Source: an uncultured Desulfobacterales bacterium (GTDB lineage Bacteria > Desulfobacterota > Desulfobacteria > Desulfobacterales > UBA11574). From it: a stretch of 57,596 nt of DNA. This document shows positions 17,453 through 26,523 of this stretch, in pieces (within the stretch, counting starts at the first letter, position 1; each line of letters begins with the position of its first letter). The position numbers and the translations under genes are program-made. Where the stretch lies: positions 1 through 57,596 of the forward strand of contig CALLDL010000025.1 of the NCBI GenBank assembly GCA_937998305.1, read 5' to 3'. Below the pieces are notes generated by a model. It saw only the letters and a list, made by a program, of their open reading frames with translations. It searched no databases and had not been told where the DNA came from.

Positions 17453-18238
17453 ATGAGCAAATCAGAATCAACTCCAAATATATCAGATGCAACGTTGCGT
17501 GATGCGATTAAAAAAGAATATGAGAATGTCGCCATTTATCCCGATAAAGGGTATCATTTTCATACGGGTCGTGAAGCAGCAAACCGCATCGGCTATGATA
17601 AAATGCTTTATGATACTGTGCCTGAAAAGAATATCGCTTCATTTGCAGGAACAGGCAATCCATTTAATCTCGGCCCGATAAACCCTGGTGATGTTGTTGT
17701 TGATGTTGGATCAGGTTCAGGATTCGATGCCTTGATTGCATCCAAGATCGTGCGCCCTAAAGGCCGTGTAGTCGGTATAGACATGACCCCTGCGATGTTG
17801 AGAAAGGCTCGATCCGGGGCTGAAGAAATGGGTACGACCAATGTTGAGTTTCGTAAGGGCCATGCAGAAGACATACCGCTTCCGGATGAATTTGCAGATG
17901 TTATCATAAGCAACGGCGTGCTCAACCTTACCCCGGATAAAAAGAAGACATTGAGTGAATGGAAACGGGTTCTCAAACCCGGTGGACGTCTCTATATCGG
18001 GGATATTCTGATCGAAAAATCAATGCCTCAGTCGGCTTTGGATGATATTTCGTTATGGACCGGCTGAATCGCGGGCGGCCTGCCGGAGGCAGAGCTTCTC
18101 AAGACTGTGAACGCTGCGGGTTTTATCGAAGCGGAGATAGTGCAAAAACACAAGATATTCGAGGACGTTCCGAACCCTTCGAGTGCGCTTGATTTCGGGA
18201 CTATAGGTATAAGCCTTAGGGCACGAAAGTCAGGATAA
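17453..18238 (+). CDS. ArsM-like SAM methyltransferase, probable selenoprotein (UGA = Sec205)
   Basis: A 261-residue class I methyltransferase read through an in-frame TGA at 18065-18067. The SAM site is DVGSGSGFDALIA, followed by GIDMTPAML. The upstream part ends LWTG and the same frame continues IAGGLPEAELLKTVNAAGF, giving LWTG-U-IAGG, exactly where arsenite-methyltransferase relatives have a conserved Cys (G-C-IAGAL). Downstream codons stay open to a TAA at 18236. A hairpin with a GGA loop begins 17 bases after the TGA, as in bacterial SECIS elements. The other ArsM cysteine site (GCGNP) reads GTGNP, so arsenic may not be the substrate. AAAGGA precedes the ATG. A nonsense mutation is the alternative, but family conservation continues past the codon. 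Confidence 0.82.
18076..18098 (+). promoter_or_regulatory. Candidate bacterial SECIS hairpin (methyltransferase)
   Basis: CTGCC (18080-18084) pairs with GGCAG (18088-18092) around a GGA loop. Skipping one bulged A allows three more outer pairs. The loop starts 17 nt after the UGA, within the 16-37 nt usually quoted for SelB-binding hairpins, and begins with G. Confidence 0.7.
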
Positions 18239-18502
18239 TTGGAACGATAAAAGCAAAATTTATCGGTATTTTTCAAAATAATATGATACCCTAAAAGTAT
18301 CATCAAAATATACTCCAAATCAAATAGTTGTATGTTTTGCAAGGGAACAAAATTAATCCTGTACCCTTCGATCAGGTTGAATACTTTGACTTGAATAGCC
18401 GGGTCTTTAACGGCCGGTAATGTTGCTCATAAACAAAATTAAACGGTTAAACGTAATCTCATATTCTCAGATCACATTTCATTGCTTGGACGGCATATTG
18501 AC
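18239..18502. other. Spacer before the AsmA gene
   Basis: A+T-rich and gene-free. It contains ATCAAAATATACTCC followed by AAATCAAATAGTTG at about 18300-18328, an imperfect copy of which lies at about 22469-22497 on the far side of the AsmA gene. Confidence 0.5.
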
Positions 18503-21500
18503 ATGAGAATTAGAAAAATATTCGGCTGGACAGCTTTATCTGTTGGGATACTAATAGTTGTATGTATTATGGTCGTTGGTGTCTCCATGATATTCGGGCT
18601 GACAATCAATTTGGATGGTCTCCGAAGCAAATTGGATGCGGCTGCCACAAAAGCTCTTGGACGGGACATCACCATCGAAGGCTCGGTTGAACTGGTTGTT
18701 TCTTTCCAGCCGGGTCTTGAAATCCAGGGCGTACAAATCGGCAATCCGGCGGGATGGCAGCAAGGAAACCTGGCCCGCGCGGAACGGGTGCGCGGAGAAA
18801 TTGATATTATTCCCCTGCTGCGTGGCAAAATACAGATCGGTGAAATTAGAGCCGACGGTGTCCTGCTTTCTCTGGAGGCAACCGACACCGGCGAAAAAAA
18901 CTGGGGGTTCGACATCATTACCAAACCGCAACCAGCCCAGACTGAATCGCCTGTCGCCGGCGGTACTCAATTCTCGGTAGAGTTTGTCGAATTGAGGGAA
19001 CTGGCATTATATGATGTGGCCGTCACCTATCGCGACGGCGGATTGAATAAGAGCTACAAATTTAGGCTCGATGGCCTGGACGGAACGGCAGCGTCGGGAG
19101 AGCCTATGGTATTCAATATCTGGGGTAGTTTTCAGGTAATCCCGTTCAATTTTACCCTGAAAGGGGATCCTTTCGAAGAATTCCTAAAACCGTCAGTCCC
19201 CTGGAATTTGTTGCTTTCCGGTAAAGTTGGTGAAAGCCCGATCCAGGTCAACGGTTCATTTCATCCGAAGCACCAGGCGTCTGAGGTATCACTGCAGATT
19301 AATGCTGGAAAAGTATCACTTGGCAGATTACTCCAGGAACTTGGTATCAGCGATAATATGGAGGTGGATCTCAACCGCTTCAGTATTGAAATTGACGTCC
19401 GGGGTGGAAATTTGAAAGAAATTATCGAGCAGTCAAATTTCAGCTCAACCCTTGAAAACGGCCACTGGTTCTGGCCGGATCCTGAAAACCAGCTCAATAT
19501 GGAATTTAAGATTATCAAAGGGGTAATTCGCTCACCGGCTTGGAAACCGATCGAGCTGGATCTGGAAGGTCACGTCCCGGGTAGCCCTTTTACGTTGTCT
19601 TTAAAAGGGGATCCGTTCGCCAAACTGGCCCTGACAGAGAATCCGTGGGACATGCAGCTAACCGCTAGCTTTTCCGATGCTAAGTTTCGCGGAAAAGCGC
19701 AGCTGGTTCGCCAGGCTGAAGTCCCCGAAGTTGTATACGAACTTGTTTCGGAAAATGTCAACCTCGGTAAACTGCTGCAACAGTTAGGCCTCGCAGAGGG
19801 TATTGACGCTAGAATTGACCAATTGCAGATGAATATCGCTGCCAGGGGAAGCAATCCGCGCGAACTTATCGAATTATCCGAGGCCAAGGTATTGCTTAAA
19901 AATAGCCGTTATATGCAGTCGATAATTAATCGAGAGGAAGATCTGAAATTACTGCTGACCCAGGGAACGGTCCATTTGCCGCCTAAAAAACCACTTAAGA
20001 TGGATATCAACGGAAAACTTGACCGGCAGCCATATTCGGTATCCATCACCGGTGGGACCCTGGAGAGTTTGTTTCTGGAAAAAAAACCCTGGAGTATTGA
20101 CATATCCGGAAGATTTGCGCGGGCCCCGATGCAGGGCAGGATAACCTGGATCCGGCCGAAAGACATCCCCGAAGCTCGAATTGACATTGAAACAGGAAAA
20201 ATCGAGGTCGGAGACATTCTGGATTGGATGGGCATTGCCAAGGGCATCAAAGCCAATGTCGTCAGTATGAAGATAGCAGCTACGGTACGGGGCAGCAATC
20301 AACTGGATCTGCTGACCAAATCTGATTTTGAATATACTCTGAAAGATGGCTACTGGTCCCTGAAAAACCCCAATATGCAATCCAGAGTTGATGTCGCTAT
20401 CAATGAATTCAGGATTAAACGGCCGGCAGGAACCCCCATCAAACTGAACACAACCGGGCACTTTGCCAAGGTCCCCGCCGGAAAGGATGAACCACCGATG
20501 AAATTTGAGATCCAGGCAACAGCTCAACAGAAAACACCTGCCGGATCCACCCCAGGAAAGGCCGCCGAGGCTATAAAACGATTCTATGAACTGGATGTCA
20601 ATGGGAAAATTGCCGATTCCCGACTGACGCTCAGAGGGTCACTGGATCAAAGGCCCGTCATACCCGTTGCAACATTGGATTTAAAGACGGGTTCAGTAAA
20701 TATCGGAAGTATACTGAGCTGGCTGGAAATCGTTCAGGGAATGGAAGCCAGAGTCGGCGCATTCGAGATGCATATCGCTGCCCGGGGCAACGAAATAGAA
20801 GAGGTGCTCTCACAATCCAACTTCAATGCATCCATCAATAACGGGCTCTGGATCCTGCGCGATCCAAACACACAGGCCACTGCGGAAATCGGTATCAGTA
20901 AAGGCATCATTCAGGCGCTGGCTGGCAAACCGATTACTTTTGCCCTGGATGGACGGTTGAAAGAAACGCCGATAAACATCAATCTTTATACAGAAACCCT
21001 GGCAGCTTTTGCCAAGGAGATTGACCAGCTGCCCCTTAACTTTGACATCCAGGCAGCCGGAGCCCAGCTAAACCTGACAGCCCATGTGGCGCTGCCGATC
21101 ACCGGTAAAACCATGGACTTTCAGATGGATCTCAAGGGAAAAAAGCTGAACAGTCTGGATGGACTGCTGGATGTTTCCCTGCCGCCGCTCGGTCCGTATT
21201 CACTGGGCGGGCGATTCGCAATGGATGAAAAGGGTTACCGGATATCCGGATTTGAGGTACGGGTCGGGCAAAGCGATCTTACGGGCAATGCCGTCCTGAC
21301 CACGACAGGCGCAAAACCCGATCTGAATATCGAACTGGCCACCAGGAGTCTACAGATCGATGATTTCGACTTCGGCGAATGGTCGGCGGTCAGACCGGAA
21401 GCTCCGCAAACAAAAGAGGAAGATATTGCGGAAGCAGATGCTAAAATGCTTCTGAGCCCTGAGGTAATGCAATCAATTGATGCCCGCTTCGCCGTCAATG

Positions 21501-22288
21501 TCAACGAAGTGCTTTCCGGCAAGGACTCACTGGGAGGCGGATCCGTTCTGGTTGTATTGAAAAATGGCCGGTTCGCTGTTGACCCACTGCGGCTGGATAT
21601 ACCCGGGGGGGCTGTCGACATGTCGTTTGCCTACGAACCAACCGGCAAAGAGGTGCTCGCGGAAGTATTTGCGAATATACAAAAATTCGATTTCGGTATC
21701 CTGGCCCGTCGGGCCAAAGCCGAAACAAAAATGAGAGGTTTGCTCAGCCTGGATGTAAATCTGACGTCTAGAGCGCCCAGCCTGGATGTCATCATGCAAA
21801 ACGTAAACGGACATATTGACTTTGGCATCTGGCCCGAAGATCTAGAGGCTGGGATCATCGACCTTTGGGCCGTGAACCTGTTTACAGCCATTCTGCCGCA
21901 TTTGGACAAAGAAGAGACATCCAAAGTCAATTGTATTATCGGCAAATACAGCCTAAAAGACGGTCTCCTTCAGGAAAATCAGATGGTTATCGATACCACG
22001 CGTATGCGGGTCAAAGGTGAAGCCATGGTCGATTTCAAAAAGGAAGACGTCTACCTTTATCTGAAGTCCAGCGGTAAAAAACCCGAATTCTTCAGCTTGG
22101 CAACGCCCATCGAAGTCAAAGGCAAAATTACCGATTTTAAAATCGGCGTCGCACCGGGCGGTCTCATCGGAACGTCGGTCAGATTCATAACCAGCCCGCT
22201 GCACGTCCCCGTGCGTCGGCTGTTCAGTGAAGATTTACCGCCCGAGGGAAGTGGTATCTGTGAATTCCCATTAATGAGGGATAATTGA
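18503..22288 (+). CDS. AsmA-family envelope protein with four internal repeats
   Basis: A 1261-residue protein with one N-terminal membrane anchor (about residues 8-33) and a long, presumably periplasmic, beta-rich body. The N-terminal region resembles AsmA (TKALGRDITIEGSVELV); the C-terminal 200 residues resemble the AsmA_2 domain (MRGLLSLDVNLTSRAPSL onward). The middle contains four tandem repeats starting near residues 263, 411, 559 and 724, each with a block of the type (V/I)xxGxLLxxLGI then MxIAARG and an SxFxxxLxxGxW segment. AsmA-like proteins are thought to bridge membranes for lipid transport or limit outer-membrane protein assembly. I start at ATG 18503 (MRIRKIFGW) rather than the upstream TTG at 18482. 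It stands alone, with a terminator-like hairpin downstream. Confidence 0.85.
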   Translation: MRIRKIFGWTALSVGILIVVCIMVVGVSMIFGLTINLDGLRSKLDAAATKALGRDITIEGSVELVVSFQPGLEIQGVQIGNPAGWQQGNLARAERVRGEIDIIPLLRGKIQIGEIRADGVLLSLEATDTGEKNWGFDIITKPQPAQTESPVAGGTQFSVEFVELRELALYDVAVTYRDGGLNKSYKFRLDGLDGTAASGEPMVFNIWGSFQVIPFNFTLKGDPFEEFLKPSVPWNLLLSGKVGESPIQVNGSFHPKHQASEVSLQINAGKVSLGRLLQELGISDNMEVDLNRFSIEIDVRGGNLKEIIEQSNFSSTLENGHWFWPDPENQLNMEFKIIKGVIRSPAWKPIELDLEGHVPGSPFTLSLKGDPFAKLALTENPWDMQLTASFSDAKFRGKAQLVRQAEVPEVVYELVSENVNLGKLLQQLGLAEGIDARIDQLQMNIAARGSNPRELIELSEAKVLLKNSRYMQSIINREEDLKLLLTQGTVHLPPKKPLKMDINGKLDRQPYSVSITGGTLESLFLEKKPWSIDISGRFARAPMQGRITWIRPKDIPEARIDIETGKIEVGDILDWMGIAKGIKANVVSMKIAATVRGSNQLDLLTKSDFEYTLKDGYWSLKNPNMQSRVDVAINEFRIKRPAGTPIKLNTTGHFAKVPAGKDEPPMKFEIQATAQQKTPAGSTPGKAAEAIKRFYELDVNGKIADSRLTLRGSLDQRPVIPVATLDLKTGSVNIGSILSWLEIVQGMEARVGAFEMHIAARGNEIEEVLSQSNFNASINNGLWILRDPNTQATAEIGISKGIIQALAGKPITFALDGRLKETPININLYTETLAAFAKEIDQLPLNFDIQAAGAQLNLTAHVALPITGKTMDFQMDLKGKKLNSLDGLLDVSLPPLGPYSLGGRFAMDEKGYRISGFEVRVGQSDLTGNAVLTTTGAKPDLNIELATRSLQIDDFDFGEWSAVRPEAPQTKEEDIAEADAKMLLSPEVMQSIDARFAVNVNEVLSGKDSLGGGSVLVVLKNGRFAVDPLRLDIPGGAVDMSFAYEPTGKEVLAEVFANIQKFDFGILARRAKAETKMRGLLSLDVNLTSRAPSLDVIMQNVNGHIDFGIWPEDLEAGIIDLWAVNLFTAILPHLDKEETSKVNCIIGKYSLKDGLLQENQMVIDTTRMRVKGEAMVDFKKEDVYLYLKSSGKKPEFFSLATPIEVKGKITDFKIGVAPGGLIGTSVRFITSPLHVPVRRLFSEDLPPEGSGICEFPLMRDN

Positions 22289-22346
22289 ATTCTAAAAAAA
22301 AATGCAATCGACTCCAAACTGTTGATATCTCAAATAAAAAAAAGCT

Positions 22347-22366
22347 ATCAGCGGCCTGATTTTTTT
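22347..22366 (+). terminator. Terminator-like hairpin after the AsmA gene
   Basis: ATCAG and CTGAT pair around a CGGC loop and are followed by seven T residues, about 60 bases past the AsmA stop. The stem is short. Confidence 0.5.
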
Positions 22367-22558
22367 ACGATAACCTAATACCGTATCATCAAACGATAAT
22401 GGCTGAGCTAACTGTTATTTGGTCATCCCGTTGAAATCACCAAGGCAATGTGACACTACTAACATATAGTCAAAATATATATCAAATCAGATAGTTGAAT
22501 TCGTTACAAGTTATCACATTGCATTACTTATATAGCAGTTGTCAAAAATATGTTCCAA

Positions 22559-22808
22559 TTGAATTAATAACGGTCACAATTTGCCGCAAGCCGCCGGATG
22601 ATTTCGTTTAGGTCGGGAAGCTGTCTGAGCAAATTAGAGCGCGTTAAAGAGAACATCTTCGAAGTATTTAAAATTTAGAATAAAATCAAACTACTGCACG
22701 ATATTCTAAAAGGCCATGGACATGTTCTCTTTTACGCGCTTTTGTTTGCGAGTTCTTGCAGATCTAAACGAAATTATCCGGCGGCTGAAACGGAATGTTA
22801 TTCTGACA
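22559..22808. repeat. Long nested palindrome (MITE-like)
   Basis: Left arm GCCGCCGGATGATTTCGTTT (from 22590) pairs with a right arm ending at 22785. An inner arm GCGCGTTAAAGAGAACAT (22639-22656) pairs with ATGTTCTCTTTTACGCGC (22722-22739), and an AATTTAGAATA/TATTCTAA pair lies inside that. The apparent short ORFs here are by-products of the palindrome. There is no second copy in this window. Confidence 0.65.
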
Positions 22809-23051
22809 ATAGCTATACAAACGCAAATTTGTACATTTTCGGCCTTTCAATATTCCAGGAGAAGATATCAAGAGATAACAATCTGTCAACTGAATTTGTG
22901 ACTCGGTTTTCGATTCTGTCAAATCAAGTTTAGGTCGGAATAAATAATACGTATCCAAGTAACATTAGATAAGGCTTCAGCCTCCGGCTCGTAGAGCCTA
23001 CGCCTCGGAGAGCAGAAAAAAGAGAGGTGAAACTCGAGTTAAAAAGCGTTA

Positions 23052-23921
23052 TTAATATATCAAAGACCTTAATCGGTTCAAATTCATTTTATCCGTGTCC
23101 TGGCCGTCTTTTTGTTTGGGTGTTTCAATAATTTTAGGGACATCCCAAAATCGCATGTCGTTCATCAACAATTCAAATGCGTCGATTCCGATATATCCTT
23201 CACCGATGTGTTCGTGTCGATCCACCCGGGAGCCCAATTCTTTTTTTGAATCATTTAAATGGATAACATATAGGTTATCAACGCCGATGACTGCATCGAA
23301 CGCATCTGTTGCCTTGCGGTAGGACTCTGGTGTACGAATATCATAACCCGCCGCAAAGACATGGGAGGTATCCAGGCAAATCCCAATCCGGTTTTGGTTT
23401 TCAATTCTATCCATAATCGATGCCAGTTGTTCAAAGGTATGTCCCAGTCCGGAACCCTGAACGGCTGTTGTTTCAAGAAGAAGTCGGATCTGTATGTCAG
23501 GGGTTTGAGCGAATATTTTATTGATACTGAGGGCAATTTTTTCAATTCCCTTGTCTTTTCCTTTTCCCAAATGAGCACCCGGGTGAAGGACAACAAAAGA
23601 AATATCCAGCATGGATGATCGTATCAACTCCTGCTTAAGTGCATTACACGACATGGCATGCTTTTTTCTTTCAGGCGTTGCCAAATTGATTAGATAAGAA
23701 GTGTGTGACGCAATTGAGGTGATACCTGTTTGTTCTCTGGCCTGATCAAACCGGTTAATCTCTTCCTGGGTCAGTGAACGTTCCTTCCAGGTGATGGTGC
23801 TTTTTGTAAATATCTGAAGGGCGGTACATCCGTATGTTTTGGCCTCATAGAGCGCATGGTGCAATCCTTTTGCAATTGAAAAATGGGCTCCGAGAAGGGG
23901 TGAAGTTTTATCAGGTTTCAT
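23052..23921 (-). CDS. nfo: Endonuclease IV (AP endonuclease)
   Basis: A 289-residue TIM-barrel AP endonuclease that cuts DNA 5' to abasic sites in base-excision repair. Recognisable segments are GAHFSIAKGL, ASHTSYLINLATP, VLHPGAHLGKG, LLLETTAVQGSGLG, GICLDTSHVFAAGYD, VIHLNDSKKELGSRVDRHEHIGEG and the terminal ETPKQKDG. These contain the zinc-binding His, Glu and Asp residues of the family. I place the start at ATG 23921, preceded by AGAGG with 5-base spacing. A longer open frame to 24014 would add about 31 residues encoded by repeat DNA and is rejected. Confidence 0.95.
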   Translation of the reverse strand: MKPDKTSPLLGAHFSIAKGLHHALYEAKTYGCTALQIFTKSTITWKERSLTQEEINRFDQAREQTGITSIASHTSYLINLATPERKKHAMSCNALKQELIRSSMLDISFVVLHPGAHLGKGKDKGIEKIALSINKIFAQTPDIQIRLLLETTAVQGSGLGHTFEQLASIMDRIENQNRIGICLDTSHVFAAGYDIRTPESYRKATDAFDAVIGVDNLYVIHLNDSKKELGSRVDRHEHIGEGYIGIDAFELLMNDMRFWDVPKIIETPKQKDGQDTDKMNLNRLRSLIY

Positions 23922-23944
23922 TACATCCTCTGACATTGAATTAG

Positions 23945-24150
23945 AGCAAAGAATCCTTGCCGAAAAGACCAGGCTTTGGTTTGCCCTGTAAGGGGCTGTT
24001 TTACTTAAAGCCATACAAGTTAAAAGTGATCTAAAGTGATCTAAAGTGCCTAAAATTATGGTGTCGCTTCGCTCCGCTATTTTTATATAATTGACAGAAT
24101 TCCTTAACTTTAGCTCACTTTAAACTTTAGTTCACTTCAAACTCTTGCAG
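23945..24150. repeat. Short-word palindromic repeat, copy 1
   Basis: It contains words in the style AAGTGATCTA repeated every 10 bases, a central GTGTCGCTTCGCTCCG, the string TTTTTATATAATTG and then opposed words ending AACTTTAGCTCACTTTAAAC. The segment 23945-24092 is about 85 percent identical by eye to 57463-57596, and the architecture recurs at 28070-28215. It overlaps the rejected 5' extension of nfo. Confidence 0.65.
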
Positions 24151-24294
24151 CGATTCATCAGGCAGAGCCCAAGAACTCTGAACTGTCCCAAAGGACCAGG
24201 ATCTTCAAAGCAAAACAAAATATTCCTTGCATTAACCATAGATATGCGATTTATTACAAAATTGTAAACTTTGCTTTAAGGACATCAGGACAAA

Positions 24295-25818
24295 ATGAAA
24301 CGCATCGAAGACATCACATTGCTGTATGAAATCAGCGAAGCACTCAATGAACACCTGGACCTTAAAAAGTCTTTATATCAGGTTTTGGAAATTCTCTCCA
24401 ATTCCCTGAGCATGGTACGCGGTACCGTAACCATTTTGCACCCTTTGCGCAACGAAATCCACATCGAAGTGGCCCACGGTCTCTCTCGAAGTGCGGTGCA
24501 ACGGGTAAAATACAAACTGGGGGAAGGAATTACCGGACGGGTGATTGAAATCGGCAAAGCCATTACCATCCCCAAAATTAGCGATGAACCGCTATTTCTA
24601 AACAGAACCGCTTCTCGCAAAGCCGTTAAGGATAAGGAGCTCTCTTTTATTTGCGTTCCAATAAAAAAGGGAAATCAGATTATCGGTTCACTCAGTGTCG
24701 ATAAGCCGTATGACCCGTCTTATGCCTTGGACGACGGTGAAAAACTATTGTCCGTAATTGCAACCATGGTAGCCAGGCATGTGATCAACCTGGAAACCAT
24801 CCGCCTGGAAAAAAAGCGGCTCAGTGAAGAGAATATCCGGTTGAAAAATGAGCTTGAGAATAAATACCACATAACGAATATCATCGGTAACAGCAACAAA
24901 ATGCGAGAAGTTTTTCAGATGGTTTCGCAGGTGTCAAAGAGCAATGCCACGGTTTTAATTCGAGGTGAAAGCGGTACAGGAAAAGAACTTGTGGCCAATT
25001 CCATCCACTATAACAGCCTCAGGGCCAAAAACAGATTTGTTAAAGTCAATTGCGCAGCCCTTCCCTCAAACCTGATTGAGAGTGAACTCTTCGGGCATGA
25101 AAAAGGTTCGTTTACAGGAGCCATTCGTCAAAAAATCGGAAAATTCGAAATGGCTAACAAGGGCTCCATATTCCTTGACGAAATCGGATCAGTGGGACTT
25201 ACTGTTCAAATCAAACTCCTGCGGGCCTTGCAGGAAAAGGAGTTTGAGCGCGTCGGCGGACATAAAACCATCAAAACGGATGTGCGTATTATTGCCGCAA
25301 CCAACAAGAATCTCGAACAGGCCGTTAAGGATGAAAGCTTCAGGGGCGATCTGTATTACCGTCTCAATGTTTTTCCTATCTATATGCCGCCTTTAAGAGA
25401 ACGCAAGACTGATATTCTGCTTTTAGCCGACCATTTTCTCGAAAAATACACAGCAGAAAACCATAAAGATATCCGTCGATTTTCAACCCCTGCCATCGAT
25501 ATGCTCATGCAGTACCACTGGCCGGGAAATGTCAGGGAACTCGAAAACTGTATCGAACGGGCCGTGTTATTGTGCGAGGAAGGTGTCATTCACAGCTATC
25601 ATCTTCCACCCACCCTTCAGACAGGGATGGAAACCGATACCCTCCCTGCCCTATCCCTTGAAGATGCCGTAGCGAATCTTGAGAGGGAAATGATCATCGA
25701 CGCCCTTAAGAACACGCGGGGCAATACAACCCTAGCAGCCGGCATCCTGAAAACAACGGTAAGAAAATTCGCTTACAAGGCCAAAAAATGCGGGGTTGAT
25801 TATCGCCATTACCGGTGA
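24295..25818 (+). CDS. NifA-like sigma-54-dependent activator (GAF-AAA-HTH)
   Basis: A 507-residue enhancer-binding protein. An N-terminal GAF domain spans about 10-170. The AAA+ domain follows with Walker A GESGTGKE (near 224), the sigma-54 contact loop GSFTGA (near 271, Ser in place of the usual Ala), Walker B SIFLDEIG and the [15 protein letters not shown] block. A Fis-like HTH closes the chain ([23 protein letters not shown]). Domain order and sequence fit the NifA branch, which activates nif or other nitrogen genes from sigma-54 promoters. It lies upstream of glnA in a block of nitrogen regulators, although no nif structural gene is in the window and I found no clear sigma-54 promoter near glnA. 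The target is therefore inferred. Confidence 0.85.
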   Translation: MKRIEDITLLYEISEALNEHLDLKKSLYQVLEILSNSLSMVRGTVTILHPLRNEIHIEVAHGLSRSAVQRVKYKLGEGITGRVIEIGKAITIPKISDEPLFLNRTASRKAVKDKELSFICVPIKKGNQIIGSLSVDKPYDPSYALDDGEKLLSVIATMVARHVINLETIRLEKKRLSEENIRLKNELENKYHITNIIGNSNKMREVFQMVSQVSKSNATVLIRGESGTGKELVANSIHYNSLRAKNRFVKVNCAALPSNLIESELFGHEKGSFTGAIRQKIGKFEMANKGSIFLDEIGSVGLTVQIKLLRALQEKEFERVGGHKTIKTDVRIIAATNKNLEQAVKDESFRGDLYYRLNVFPIYMPPLRERKTDILLLADHFLEKYTAENHKDIRRFSTPAIDMLMQYHWPGNVRELENCIERAVLLCEEGVIHSYHLPPTLQTGMETDTLPALSLEDAVANLEREMIIDALKNTRGNTTLAAGILKTTVRKFAYKAKKCGVDYRHYR

Positions 25819-25886
25819 GAACACTTCAAGTCCAATTGTGCCCGTTCAAATGGCTTTAGAACAAAAAAAGAGGGAAATCCAAATTA

Positions 25887-26087
25887 TCATTCAAATTGGG
25901 AGATTTCAAACGTAATCGGATCTGTTGTGGAATCCTCGATTTCAAGATATGCTGTCTGCCCGGGCACCAATTCTTCCTTAATCTGACAAAGAAACTTTCT
26001 AAACGAGTCGTCTTGCCCATTCTCGGAAAGATCTGTTTTTACCCGAACCACATGATCGTTGTCTATTAATGCAATTTTAAGATTCAT
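25887..26087 (-). CDS. Small conserved-looking hypothetical protein
   Basis: A 66-residue acidic protein (MNLKIALIDNDHVVRVKTDL onward). I do not recognise a family. A strong AAAGGAGG ribosome-binding site 9 bases before the ATG argues for a real gene. It is convergent with the NifA-like gene and separated from glnA by structured repeat DNA. Confidence 0.6.
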   Translation of the reverse strand: MNLKIALIDNDHVVRVKTDLSENGQDDSFRKFLCQIKEELVPGQTAYLEIEDSTTDPITFEISQFE

Positions 26088-26465
26088 AATGCTGTACCTC
26101 CTTTATTGGTTTTCCCAATTAAGTATAGCATTGACAGATTGCACTTTTAGCAATTGAGGTCGTTAGTGGCACTAAAAACATGCCCTGATTGTTAGTTTTA
26201 ATAATTATATTAATAGTTTAAGTTTATCTTTGATTTGTTGTTGTGTCAAGATATTTTTTTAATTAAAGCTCCCTGCATCAAGCTGCAGGAAATCTTCGAC
26301 TGTAAGAAATTCCATCCGCTTTTTGATTTGCTCGCCCCTTTAAATGCCGCTTTGCGGCCTTTCTTCAAAGGATTTAACTGGGCGAACTAACCCCGCAGTC
26401 CCGCCGCAGGTGAGACGAGAAATCCACTCGCTGTGCAGTGACGATAGGTATAGAGTTTGTCTTTG
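26088..26465. other. Structured intergenic region upstream of the small gene and downstream of glnA
   Basis: Gene-free. It contains two hairpins: CCTGCA/TGCAGG at 26272-26290, and a longer fold at 26330-26386 in which CTCGCCCCTTTAAAT faces ATTTAACTGGGCGAA around a CCGC/GCGG inner stem. The purpose is unknown; a repeat element or small RNA is possible. Confidence 0.45.
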
Positions 26466-26503
26466 TCGAAAAAACAGCAGCCCGCCGATTTATCAGCGGG
26501 CTG
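26466..26503 (-). terminator. Rho-independent terminator of glnA
   Basis: On the minus strand CAGCCCGC and GCGGGCTG pair around a short loop and are followed by a T-rich run (TTTTTTCG), 20 bases past the glnA stop. Confidence 0.8.
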
Positions 26504-26523
26504 CCAGGGTTTAGGAGGTGTGG

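Larger units (their letters stand above)
22289..23051. other. Gene-free spacer with terminator and long palindrome
   Basis: No credible gene. Contents from left to right: a terminator-like hairpin (22347-22366), the second copy of the AsmA-flanking direct repeat (about 22469-22497), a long palindromic element (22559-22808), and a GC-rich hairpin GCCTCCGGCTCGTAGAGCC at 22986-23004 related to one inside the 41.6 kb element. Confidence 0.6.

Noticed and set aside
22716-22958. Small ORFs on both strands
   Set aside because: They lie in the nested palindrome and have no ribosome-binding site or protein-like composition.
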